Assembly: GCA_964608735.1 (NCBI GenBank)
Contig: CAZSPL010000089.1
Span: 1-14,267, forward strand
Direction of reading: 5' to 3'
DNA from: CAZSPL01 sp964608735
Lineage (GTDB): Bacteria > JAJVIF01 > JAPKYR01 > CAZSPL01
Length of the DNA: 14,267 bases
Shown: piece after piece, positions 6,474-13,698 of the stretch
Layout: the number at the start of each line of letters is the position of its first letter
Position numbering within the stretch: the first letter of the stretch is position 1
The notes under the pieces: generated by a model
The model's input: the letters and a program-made list of their open reading frames with translations, nothing else
Database searches by the model: none
Told to the model about the DNA's origin: nothing
Translations under genes and position numbers: made by a program

Positions 6474-7663
6474 TTCTTTCGGAACCACTGCTTCGTCCCA
6501 AGGCAGATTCGCACAAGCATCAGCATCACCGGCACTTCGATCAAAACCCCCACCACCGTCGCGAGCGCCGCGCCCGATGACAATCCGAACAACATAACGG
6601 ATGTCGCAATTGCAACTTCGAAATGATTCGACGCCCCGATCATCGCCGACGGCGCGGCATCTTCATATCTCAGGCCGATCACCTTCGCCGTTATATAGCC
6701 GACCCAGAATATGAGATTTGTCTGGATGAACAGTGGTATCGCTATCCACAGTATCGTGAGCGGGTTCGAGAGGATCACATCCCCTTTGAATGAAAACAGC
6801 AGCACCAGCGTAACGAGCAACGCAATTATCGTGACCGGCGTCAGCATGTGAAGGAATTTGCCGCGGAACCAGTCTTCGCCCCGCGACGCGATGATCCATT
6901 TCCGTGAGAAATATCCCGCCACAAGGGGCAGCGCGACATATATCCCGATCGACAGAAGCAACGCCTGCCACGGCACGGGAAGACGTCCCACGCCAAGCAA
7001 AAAGCCCCCGAGTAGTCCGTACAGGATGAGCATGCTCAGCGAGTTTATTGCCACCATAACAAGGGTATGCCCGTCATTCCCCTTCGCGAGATACCCCCAC
7101 ACAAGCACCATCGCCGTGCAAGGCGCGATGCCGAGCAATATGCATCCGGCAAGATAGCTGCGCCACAGCGGAACTTCCAACACCTTTGCCCCGTCCACAA
7201 GCACAACCTGCCCCGCGCCATAAGTCGCCCCGACCGGCAGGTCCCGTCCCAGAGGGAGTTTCACATGGTCCACCGCGTCGGGCCCGATGAAGCCGATGAA
7301 TAATGTCCCGAGAAAAAACAGGCTGATTGCGAACATCGTGAACGGCTTGATGAGCCAGTTGACGACGAGGGTCAATGTCACCGGCTTCACGTTACGCCCC
7401 GCCTTCAGCACCTCGCCAAAATCGATCTTGACCATTATCGGGTACATCATGAAGAAAAGGCATACCGCGATCGGGATCGACACCACCGGCGCTTCGCCGA
7501 CGTAGATTGACATGCCGTCGAGCGACGTCGCGACTCCCGGCGCGATCCGACCGAGTACGATTCCCCCCGCGATGCAGAGCAATACCCACAGCGTAAGGTA
7601 GCGCTCGAAAATATTGAGTCCCTTCCCCTTGTATTCTTTTGTCACGCAGGTTTCTCCGACCAT
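6470..7663 (-). CDS. acr3: Arsenite efflux transporter, ACR3 family
   Basis: This 397-aa inner-membrane protein has about ten hydrophobic segments and exports arsenite. The N-terminal FERYLTLWVLLC, the NWLIKPFTM segment, the GIAPCTAMVLVWGYL helix with the key Cys182, the IGASNHFEVAIA motif and the closing GAALATVVGVLIEVPVML helix all match ACR3. Compared with short ACR3 proteins, it has roughly 35-40 extra residues between about 118 and 168 (the region with DAVDHVKLPLG and EVPLWRS), as in a subset of the family. The ATG start directly follows the arsC stop (TAGATG) and has AGGGGAG five bases upstream, so translation is coupled. The stop codon TAG lies inside the right arm of the downstream palindromic element; the C-terminus otherwise ends at the usual place. 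No arsR regulator is in the window. Confidence 0.95.
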   Translation of the reverse strand: MVGETCVTKEYKGKGLNIFERYLTLWVLLCIAGGIVLGRIAPGVATSLDGMSIYVGEAPVVSIPIAVCLFFMMYPIMVKIDFGEVLKAGRNVKPVTLTLVVNWLIKPFTMFAISLFFLGTLFIGFIGPDAVDHVKLPLGRDLPVGATYGAGQVVLVDGAKVLEVPLWRSYLAGCILLGIAPCTAMVLVWGYLAKGNDGHTLVMVAINSLSMLILYGLLGGFLLGVGRLPVPWQALLLSIGIYVALPLVAGYFSRKWIIASRGEDWFRGKFLHMLTPVTIIALLVTLVLLFSFKGDVILSNPLTILWIAIPLFIQTNLIFWVGYITAKVIGLRYEDAAPSAMIGASNHFEVAIATSVMLFGLSSGAALATVVGVLIEVPVMLMLVRICLGTKQWFRKK

Positions 7664-8134
7664 CTATACTCCCCTTGTTTTGTTGATACGCCAACTTTCA
7701 TATCGCTCCTCGATAAACGGGAGCAATTTTTTTCTGATTTCCTCCCTCGTATTCCTGAACGCCTCAAGTATCTCTTCATTCGTACCGATTGTCCCGATGG
7801 GGTCATCAAATCCCATGTGCACCTGCTCATGCGCCCACGGGAATATCCCGCATGTCTCCTTCGCGTAGCTGCACAGGGTGACGACAAGGTCGAAATCCTC
7901 ACCCGCGAATTCGTCTACATGTTTCGAACGCATCCCCGATGTATCGATGCCGATTTCATTCAGCACCGCAATCGCCACCGGATGCACATAGCTCGGCAAA
8001 ACCCCGGCGGACTCCACATCGACACGGTCACCCATGAAATGCCTTACCAGTCCTTCCCCTATCTGGCTGCGGCTTGAATTGCCGGTGCAGATGAGAAGTA
8101 TGCGGAATTTTTCCGGTGGTATCTGCGATGCCAA
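7664..8134 (-). CDS. arsC: Arsenate reductase, thioredoxin-coupled low-molecular-weight phosphatase type
   Basis: It reduces arsenate to arsenite for export by the adjacent Acr3. Numbered from TTG 8134 (156 aa), the P-loop C-x5-R-S is Cys16-Arg22 (CTGNSSRS). Cys88 and Cys95 (TLCSYAKETC) are spaced as the redox pair of the thioredoxin-dependent ArsC class, and DDP supplies the phosphatase Asp. All three catalytic cysteines are present, so it should be active with a thioredoxin-like reductant; a candidate is encoded just upstream. The open frame reaches 8263 but overlaps the upstream gene and gives no conserved sequence. ATG 8140 directly abuts the Shine-Dalgarno, while TTG 8134 is 6 bases from it, so TTG was preferred; the difference is two residues. 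Confidence 0.94.
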   Translation of the reverse strand: MASQIPPEKFRILLICTGNSSRSQIGEGLVRHFMGDRVDVESAGVLPSYVHPVAIAVLNEIGIDTSGMRSKHVDEFAGEDFDLVVTLCSYAKETCGIFPWAHEQVHMGFDDPIGTIGTNEEILEAFRNTREEIRKKLLPFIEERYESWRINKTRGV

Positions 8135-8140
8135 CGTCAT

Positions 8141-8147
8141 CCTCTCT
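8141..8147 (-). promoter_or_regulatory. Shine-Dalgarno AGAGAGG deciding the arsC start
   Basis: It touches ATG 8140 with no spacer but stands 6 bases from TTG 8134, which makes TTG the better initiation codon. Confidence 0.5.
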
Positions 8148-8198
8148 TTGTATTTACTTTTGGCGATAACAGGTTTATGAAATTCGCATCGCCGTTTC

Positions 8199-8453
8199 CT
8201 ATTCTTTTTCCCTCGACAACGCCCGGTTAATCCATCCCTCGGCGAGCATCCTGTTAGGCACACCCCCTTCGCTTATTTTCTCGCCGTTAATGAATACGGC
8301 GGGGGTACGCGTCACACCGCGCGCGTTCAGCTCGTTCATATTCTTAATCATCTTCACTTCGGCGTCGATGCCGAGCCGCTTCACCGTGCCTTCGAGCACC
8401 TTCTGCGTCATCTGGCACTTCGGGCAGTTTCCGCCGAGTATTTCGATAAGCAT
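8199..8453 (-). CDS. Small thioredoxin-like redox-active disulfide protein
   Basis: This 84-aa protein has a thioredoxin fold in minimal form. The active site Cys10-Pro-Lys-Cys13 follows the first strand, the cis-Pro motif RTPAVFINGEKI lies near 50-60, and a short C-terminal helix ends the protein. It matches the family called redox-active disulfide protein 2, which commonly occurs in arsenic and cytochrome-maturation loci. Because it lies directly before arsC, the likely role is recycling the Cys88-Cys95 disulfide of the reductase, although this is not proven. It starts with ATG 9 bases after AAAGGGAG, 21 bases downstream of the methyltransferase stop, so it belongs to the same transcript. 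Confidence 0.88.
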   Translation of the reverse strand: MLIEILGGNCPKCQMTQKVLEGTVKRLGIDAEVKMIKNMNELNARGVTRTPAVFINGEKISEGGVPNRMLAEGWINRALSREKE

Positions 8454-8474
8454 TCCGTGAGTCTCCCTTTTGTA

Positions 8475-9218
8475 TCAGTAGCTCGCCCGGCTCATGATAT
8501 AAATCGCCCAGCCGAGATATTCCCGCCCGCACCTGAAATATTCGTCCTGACTTTTGTGGAGTTGCTTTATAACTTCATCCCGCTCGGGATGCTTCGGGTT
8601 CTCCTCGAGCCATCGCACAAAGCCATACCAGTTGTCTGATTCATACCTGTCCCAGTCATCGTGGCTGGAGCGGATTACATACTCGATATCGTAGCCCTCT
8701 TCCCTCGCGATAATAGCCAGTTCATGCTCGGTATGCGCGTTGAAACCGATAATCTCAATGAATTCCGGCGGGACGGGGTGTTTCAACCAGTACGGTTCCC
8801 CGATCGCTATCTTCCCCCCCTCGCGAATCGCCGCCTTCATCGCCTTGAGGGAATTCCGGTAATCCCCGAAAACGAACGACGATCCGATGCATGTCGCGAC
8901 ATCGTAACTTCCTTCTTCGAATTTATACTCCGCCCCCTTGCCGCAGATGATTTCAATTTTATCCGAGAGCCCCCTCTCCCGCATCTTCTTCAATGCACGT
9001 TCGCATGCATGTTCACGTATATCGACACCCACGCCCGAGATGCCGTATTCCTCCGCCCACATCGCGAGCATCTCACCATAGCCGCATCCGAAATCGATAA
9101 TCCTGTCGCCGCTCTTCAATCCTATGATTTGCCCGACTTTGATAAGCTTCCCCGGCACAGTTGGATTGAGGATCTCCATATATTTTTCGGAGATATTTAT
9201 AAGCGTGAAGAAATCCAT
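8475..9218 (-). CDS. Class I SAM-dependent methyltransferase of unknown substrate
   Basis: This 247-aa protein has the Rossmann methyltransferase signature: motif I DFGCGYGEM (42-50), an acidic residue at the end of strand 2 (GVGVDIRE), the strand 4 region YDVATCIGSSFVFGD and a post-motif IAIGEPYWLKHPVPP. The ATG at 9218 is preceded by AAGGAG with five bases between; the frame opens further upstream but that part overlaps the epimerase gene. It lies 14 bases after the epimerase and 21 bases before the thioredoxin-like gene. I considered arsenite methyltransferase (ArsM) because of the context. It lacks the ArsM layout, and its cysteines lie in other positions, so that name is not justified. 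The substrate may be a small molecule. Confidence 0.85.
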   Translation of the reverse strand: MDFFTLINISEKYMEILNPTVPGKLIKVGQIIGLKSGDRIIDFGCGYGEMLAMWAEEYGISGVGVDIREHACERALKKMRERGLSDKIEIICGKGAEYKFEEGSYDVATCIGSSFVFGDYRNSLKAMKAAIREGGKIAIGEPYWLKHPVPPEFIEIIGFNAHTEHELAIIAREEGYDIEYVIRSSHDDWDRYESDNWYGFVRWLEENPKHPERDEVIKQLHKSQDEYFRCGREYLGWAIYIMSRASY

Positions 9219-9232
9219 GGCAACTCCTTGCT

Positions 9233-10216
9233 CTACTTTTCCGCCGACACATAATGCGCCCGCGCCCATTCAATCGTACGCTTCAACCCCTGCTCAAGGC
9301 CAGTGCGCGCTTCGAAACCGAGGAGCCTCTTCGCCTTGGTTATATCAGGCACGCGGTGCGGGATGTCGCTGAAATTCGGTCCGAAAACCTTTTCATACGG
9401 CACATGAATTATCTCGCTCTTCGAGCCGGTCAATTCGCGAATTATCTCCGCAAGGCCGTTGATGCTTGTTTCGAACGTGCTTCCGATATTAAACACTTCG
9501 CCCAATGCTTCGTCTTTTTCCATTGCCGCGATGCTGCCATCCACCGTATCATCGATATAAGTGAATGCCCTCACCTGCTCGCCGTCGCCGTACACTTCGA
9601 GCGGCTCGTTCGCGAATGCCCGCGCGATGAATCTCGCGATTACCGACCCGTAGCCGTCCTCATCAATGCGCGGGCCGTATGAATTGAAGTAGCGCACCAC
9701 CGAGAATTTCAAGCCGCCGTCGATGGACATCCCATATGCCATGTGCTCGTCGAGCGCCTTCGCGGTGGCGTATGACCATCGCGGGATGCTCGTCGGCCCG
9801 AGCACGCGCAGGCCGTCCTCGCGGAACGGACGCTCCTCCGATATGCCGTAGACCTCGGATGACGATGCCAGCACGACCCTCTTGTCGTTCCTGCAACAAT
9901 GCTGCAGAACCACCTCGGTGCCGCGAACATTCACCTTCATCGCGTCGAGCGGATGTTCGTGCACCCATTTGACCGTAAGCCGCGCCGCGAGATGGAACAC
10001 CGCGTCGCTGTCGGTGACGAGGTCATGCACCAGTGGCTCGCCGAGAATCGACCCTTCGACGAAACGAAAATTCGGCTTGCCGAGATGGTGGGCGATATTC
10101 TCCCGCTTGCCGGAGGACAGATCGTCGAGCACCCAGACCTCGTCGCCGCGTTCGATGAGGTCGTCGACGAGATTCGACCCGATGTAACCGGCGCCGCCTG
10201 TCACTAAGTAACGCAT
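9233..10216 (-). CDS. NAD-dependent epimerase/dehydratase, extended SDR (UDP-sugar epimerase or decarboxylase type)
   Basis: This 327-aa extended short-chain dehydrogenase acts on a nucleotide sugar. The NAD-binding GGAGYIG (7-13) with DDLSSG, the HLAAR segment, Ser119/Ser120 in SSSEVYG and the catalytic Tyr149-x3-Lys153 (YATAK) are intact. The VVRYFNSYGPR, FTYIDD and FNIGS blocks are also present. These place it with GalE or UDP-glucuronate decarboxylase-like enzymes; the substrate cannot be fixed by reading. ATG 10216 follows GGAG by seven bases. It is the first gene after an internal promoter and heads the run epimerase, methyltransferase, thioredoxin-like, arsC, acr3. Confidence 0.9.
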   Translation of the reverse strand: MRYLVTGGAGYIGSNLVDDLIERGDEVWVLDDLSSGKRENIAHHLGKPNFRFVEGSILGEPLVHDLVTDSDAVFHLAARLTVKWVHEHPLDAMKVNVRGTEVVLQHCCRNDKRVVLASSSEVYGISEERPFREDGLRVLGPTSIPRWSYATAKALDEHMAYGMSIDGGLKFSVVRYFNSYGPRIDEDGYGSVIARFIARAFANEPLEVYGDGEQVRAFTYIDDTVDGSIAAMEKDEALGEVFNIGSTFETSINGLAEIIRELTGSKSEIIHVPYEKVFGPNFSDIPHRVPDITKAKRLLGFEARTGLEQGLKRTIEWARAHYVSAEK

Positions 10217-10249
10217 TCAGCTTCTCCACGTTCGACTTGTATCTGATGG

Positions 10250-10278
10250 ATTATAGCACTTGGAGGCGCCGGTATAAA
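10250..10278 (-). promoter_or_regulatory. Extended -10 promoter for the epimerase-to-acr3 operon
   Basis: The -10 is TATAAT (10255-10250), extended by TGC. A 17-base spacer leads to -35 TTTATA (10278-10273), four of six matches to consensus. The predicted start near 10243 gives a leader of about 27 bases. It lies between the polyferredoxin stop and the epimerase start, so the downstream block can be expressed separately. Confidence 0.7.
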
Positions 10279-10304
10279 TCGGGGATTATCGTACTGGCTC
10301 TCGT

Positions 10305-11999
10305 TTAATACGGACTCACCCAGTCCTGCTCGCCGTATGCATTCTCAACATCGACTCGATTTGCATCCCATTCCTCGCGGAATTCCTTGTATTCCTCTAT
10401 AGCTTTCTTCCCCCGGCGCTCCCCCCGGAAGATGCACTTCACCGCGGGAGATTCCGCCACCGGGCATACGCGCTCGCAAACTCCGCATCCGATGCAGGTC
10501 TCCTCGACGATATACGGCACCGGCACGACGACCTCTTCCATGTTTTTATTGATGACCGTCTCATCGCGCATGATTATCGACTTTGGCGATGTCGGGCAGA
10601 ATTCCTCGCATACCTGGCACGGCTCGCCTATCGCCGTCGGGATGCACAGGTCGCGCTTGAAATATGCCACCCCGATGGGGACATACGCCTTCTCCTCTAT
10701 CTCGATCGCCTCGATCGCCCCCGACGGACACACCAGCCCGCAGGAATTGCATGTGAATTCGCACTCCCCGAGCATCGGCACGAGATGCGGCGAGAACAAT
10801 CCCGCCAGGCCGGTCTCCATCAGGCTCGGCTGCAGGCCGTGGGTGGGACATACCTTGATGCACGCGGAGCATTTCAGGCATCGCTTCATGAATTCATCTT
10901 CCGGGACCGCCCCGGGCGGACGTATGTGCGTTGCCGGGCGCATCGCCGAATTGTTCGCGCTCTTCAAAATCGGCACCGATATTATGCCGACACCGAGCGA
11001 CGCCACAAACGCCCTGCGGCTCATGGAGAACCGGCCGCCGTCCCATTTCGGCTCGACATTCGATTCCGTCACCGCATGGTGCAGCCTGTGGTCGTATTGC
11101 GGACGCAGCCTGTAGCTCACCGCGCGTGTCGGGCATATGTCGATACAATCACCGCAGAGGATACATTCCGCCGGATTGTAATCCCGTCCCGAATTGTAGA
11201 TCGCCCCCATGCGGCATTCTTTCAGGCAGGCGAGGCATTCAATGCATTTGTCGCCGACCCGGCGCTTCGTCCATCCGAACACCGACACATAGCCCATCAG
11301 CGCCCCGAGCGGGCACAGCACGCGGCAGAATCCGCGCGAGTGGCGGAATTCGATGGCGAACGGCACCGCGAATATCAGCAGCAGTAAAAACGCATGAAGG
11401 TAGCGCGGCTGCCACGGGTCGAGAATGTAGTTGTTTATGAAACGTCCAAGCCCCATCAAAATATTGTGCTCGCGAAGAAATGTCGAAATCCCGATTAGCC
11501 CGGCATTGAACGGCGGGAAGAAAACCGTGGTCGTGCTTCGCGGCAGCAGGCTCATCGGCTCCCATAGCCACAAAAGCGGGATTCCCGCCAGCGCGATTAT
11601 CACGAACGCATTGAACAGGATGAATCTCCACCCGTACGCCCGTTTGTTCAGCGGCACTTTCCCACCTTTGAGCGGCTTCACGAACAGGCGGCGGAAACCG
11701 TCGAGCAGCGCCCCCACCGGGCAGAGCCATCCGCAGAGGTTGCGGTTGAATATGAGCGATATGATGAGGATGATGACGAATACGACGCCCGTTATCAGCC
11801 CGATGCCTACAATCAGGCCGAACAGGTTCACCAGCAAATCGAAGCGAAGATACTGCGTCGGCTTGTAATCCACTTCCCACGGGAAGCGAATCTTATATAA
11901 CAGGTAAAAGAAAAGCAGCAGCGATGCAACCTGCGTAAGCCGACGCCAGTTGCTCAACCGCCATATTTTCAGGGCCCGTTTTTTTTTATCTGACGCCAT
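10305..11999 (-). CDS. Membrane polyferredoxin: NapH-like and NapG-like modules fused in one chain
   Basis: This is a 564-aa predicted electron-transfer protein. Residues 20-240 hold several membrane helices with two NapH-type CxxxCP/CxxxCP turns (LCGWLCPVGAL at 89-93, FCRVLCPLGAL at 225-229). Two 4Fe-4S ferredoxin motifs follow (252-262 and 279-289). Then comes SRRAFVASLGVGIISV (327-342), an internal twin-arginine-type segment, and four further Cys clusters (374-384, about 413-424, 452-468, 502-512) laid out like NapG/MauM. Such proteins pass electrons between quinol and periplasmic or membrane redox partners; the partner here is unknown. The ATG start has AAAGGT six bases upstream. The gene is divergent from the lipoprotein gene, and an 88-base gap separates it from the epimerase. 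A DUF362 protein, a usual neighbour of such ferredoxins, lies across the arsenic operon. Confidence 0.9.
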   Translation of the reverse strand: MASDKKKRALKIWRLSNWRRLTQVASLLLFFYLLYKIRFPWEVDYKPTQYLRFDLLVNLFGLIVGIGLITGVVFVIILIISLIFNRNLCGWLCPVGALLDGFRRLFVKPLKGGKVPLNKRAYGWRFILFNAFVIIALAGIPLLWLWEPMSLLPRSTTTVFFPPFNAGLIGISTFLREHNILMGLGRFINNYILDPWQPRYLHAFLLLLIFAVPFAIEFRHSRGFCRVLCPLGALMGYVSVFGWTKRRVGDKCIECLACLKECRMGAIYNSGRDYNPAECILCGDCIDICPTRAVSYRLRPQYDHRLHHAVTESNVEPKWDGGRFSMSRRAFVASLGVGIISVPILKSANNSAMRPATHIRPPGAVPEDEFMKRCLKCSACIKVCPTHGLQPSLMETGLAGLFSPHLVPMLGECEFTCNSCGLVCPSGAIEAIEIEEKAYVPIGVAYFKRDLCIPTAIGEPCQVCEEFCPTSPKSIIMRDETVINKNMEEVVVPVPYIVEETCIGCGVCERVCPVAESPAVKCIFRGERRGKKAIEEYKEFREEWDANRVDVENAYGEQDWVSPY

Positions 12000-12026
12000 A
12001 GTCGACCTTTCCTCGCGGCATTTTGA

Positions 12027-12035
12027 TGTTATAAT
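12027..12035 (+). promoter_or_regulatory. Extended -10 promoter for the lipoprotein gene
   Basis: TGTTATAAT is a perfect TATAAT (12030-12035) with a TGN extension. No good -35 lies at 16-18 bases, which extended -10 promoters can tolerate. The leader would be about 38 bases. Confidence 0.65.
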
Positions 12036-12037
12036 CT

Positions 12038-12046
12038 ACTATAGCA
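12038..12046 (-). promoter_or_regulatory. Extended -10 promoter for the polyferredoxin gene
   Basis: On the minus strand TGCTATAGT (12046-12038) is an extended -10 lying 2 bases from the plus-strand -10. The predicted start near 12031 gives a leader of about 32 bases. The -35 is poor. Confidence 0.6.
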
Positions 12047-12079
12047 CAGGCGTAAAAATCGAGAAAGGAAGGACCGAAA

Positions 12080-13537
12080 ATGTCTTCAGTGAAAGCGCTC
12101 ACGGTATGCATCGTCATGCTTCTCGCTGTCGCTGCATGCTGCGGATGTTCATCCTCAACAGGGGTGGTTTCATCACCGGTTGAATCTCCGCATATGCCGC
12201 AAACCGGTCCGGGACACGCTTGCCTCGGATTCTACACAATCTCAATCGACACGGGCGCGGCATCGGTCGATATCGCATCGAATCGGAGCATATCCGCCCA
12301 CTACGATGTCTCCCCCATGCTGATGGACCCCTATGTCTGCCCCCAGTTGAACTGCATAGAGGTGGCGATTATATCCAAAGACCCGGTTACGAATATCTAC
12401 ACGATTCTCGTCACACTGAGAAATCCGACCGGTATTACCGCTTACGATGTGCGGGGCACGGTGTTCCTCAGCTCTACGCACGAACATGAGCTCGTTAATT
12501 TCGACGCATACACGTCCGTCTTCGCGCAGCCGGGATATATGTTCAACCCGTTCATCGCGTTCGCGAAAGATGAAACCCAGCGCGAATTCGCCACGCAGGC
12601 GGTGCACTCGGCGGAATATCAGATAGAAATCCCGCCGCAGCCGAACCCCTACAACATCGGCTACGCGATAGATGTCTCCTGGCCCGGCAACTGCAAGGAG
12701 CCTTATGACATCATCGACCAGATGCAGATCGGCCAGATGACCGATGAGAACGGCTCCGAATGCCAGCTGCGATGCCGTGTGCTGGACTGGCAAAGCCCGG
12801 TCGACATGGATTCCGTAGTTGTCGACGGTGAGGCGATTTCCGGTACGGCGATACTGATGTCTTACAACAGCCAGTTCGAATCGTGGGATTGCGATATCCA
12901 GAACAACATGAATGCATCCCCCGGAGAGTATCTGCTTTCGGTAACCGCTTTGGCAAGCGACAGCTCGTATCAGACGCGCGACTTCATCCCGCTGACGGTC
13001 ATCGAAAGCAGCGCCGGCAATCACGTGACCGGTACGGTCGAAGCATATATGGGCGGCGGGCCGATGCCAGACATACTCTGCTTCACCACGAACGGCGAGA
13101 CAATCTATTCGGATCTCTCGGACGACGAAGGGCATTATGATTTGTATGATGTCCCCGATGGCGGGCGGGTCATCAGTTTCAACGGGATCGGCACGCTCGG
13201 GCAGGCGCACGATGTAAATCTCGACGGCAGCGGGGCGGTAGTCGATGCCGAGATGCCGCTGGTATTCCTCTACGTCGAGCACGCCCCAATATTCTCACCC
13301 GACCCGCCCGATGTGGAAATCGTCGGCATGACGGCGACAATCTCCGGAACCGTCGAGATGTGCCACGACAACAGCCACCTGGTGCTCATACAGGACGGCG
13401 AGGAATCGCTCTATGCATCCGACGATGGGAATTACATCATCGAGGCGACCCTTCATTCGGGCCTGAACCGCATCCGCCTCCGCGCCTCAAATGCCAAGGG
13501 GAATACGTTTACCGAGTGGATTGAGATAGAGAAGTAG
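12080..13537 (+). CDS. Large predicted lipoprotein with carboxypeptidase-regulatory-like and Ig-like C-terminal domains
   Basis: I do not recognise the family of the main part. The 485-aa protein opens with a lipoprotein signal: Lys5, a hydrophobic run (7-19), and the lipobox VAAC (Cys20) or CCGC (Cys23), followed by a Ser/Pro-rich linker. A beta-rich domain (about 45-220) contains GFYTISIDTGAASVDI and VTLRNPTGITAYDVRG, which suggests a fibronectin- or Ig-type fold. A middle Cys-rich part (about 225-310) follows. From about 313 to 395 (VTGTVEAYMGG, DDEGHYDLYDVPDG) it looks like a carboxypeptidase regulatory-like beta sandwich, and the end (about 400-485) is another Ig-like module. It is probably exposed at the cell surface. 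The ATG has GGAAGGA six bases upstream. It is divergent from the polyferredoxin; no enzyme motif is visible. Confidence 0.85.
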   Translation: MSSVKALTVCIVMLLAVAACCGCSSSTGVVSSPVESPHMPQTGPGHACLGFYTISIDTGAASVDIASNRSISAHYDVSPMLMDPYVCPQLNCIEVAIISKDPVTNIYTILVTLRNPTGITAYDVRGTVFLSSTHEHELVNFDAYTSVFAQPGYMFNPFIAFAKDETQREFATQAVHSAEYQIEIPPQPNPYNIGYAIDVSWPGNCKEPYDIIDQMQIGQMTDENGSECQLRCRVLDWQSPVDMDSVVVDGEAISGTAILMSYNSQFESWDCDIQNNMNASPGEYLLSVTALASDSSYQTRDFIPLTVIESSAGNHVTGTVEAYMGGGPMPDILCFTTNGETIYSDLSDDEGHYDLYDVPDGGRVISFNGIGTLGQAHDVNLDGSGAVVDAEMPLVFLYVEHAPIFSPDPPDVEIVGMTATISGTVEMCHDNSHLVLIQDGEESLYASDDGNYIIEATLHSGLNRIRLRASNAKGNTFTEWIEIEK

Positions 13538-13544
13538 CAATTGG

Positions 13545-13576
13545 TAGGGACGGGGTTGTTAGGGAGCCTGTCCCTA
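13545..13576. terminator. GGGACAG-core hairpin in the convergent gap, possible bidirectional terminator
   Basis: TAGGGACGGG (13545-13554) and CCTGTCCCTA (13567-13576) form a 10-bp stem with one G-T pair and a 12-base loop, seven bases after the lipoprotein stop. There is no clear T-run, so Rho-independent termination is uncertain. The arms match the ends of the element at 6070-6473 (TAGGGACAG), so it is equally well described as a short member of that repeat family. Confidence 0.6.
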
Positions 13577-13698
13577 ATTCGTATTGTTTACTATTACTAG
13601 TAAAGGCGGAACGATTATTGATGTTAGCTCGCACATGGTGGTCGAGCGAGAAGTGTGTGATGGTTTTCACAATGTGGTCTTTATCGTGGAAATAACTT

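Noticed and set aside
6583..7663. Large insertion in acr3 (about residues 118-168) as a novelty
   Set aside because: It is longer than short ACR3 proteins, but a subset of ACR3 proteins is known to have this longer loop, and all key residues are present.
8135..8263. N-terminal extension of arsC up to 8263
   Set aside because: It overlaps the thioredoxin-like gene, is Arg/Lys-rich without family similarity, and a good ribosome site lies just before 8140/8134.
8475..9218. Arsenite methyltransferase (ArsM)
   Set aside because: The context is suggestive, but the sequence is a generic class I methyltransferase without the ArsM cysteine layout.
12242..13282. 346-codon open frame opposite the lipoprotein gene
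   Set aside because: Long but antisense. The plus-strand gene has a signal peptide, lipobox, ribosome site and promoter. The antisense product is Arg/Val/His-rich with no domain.
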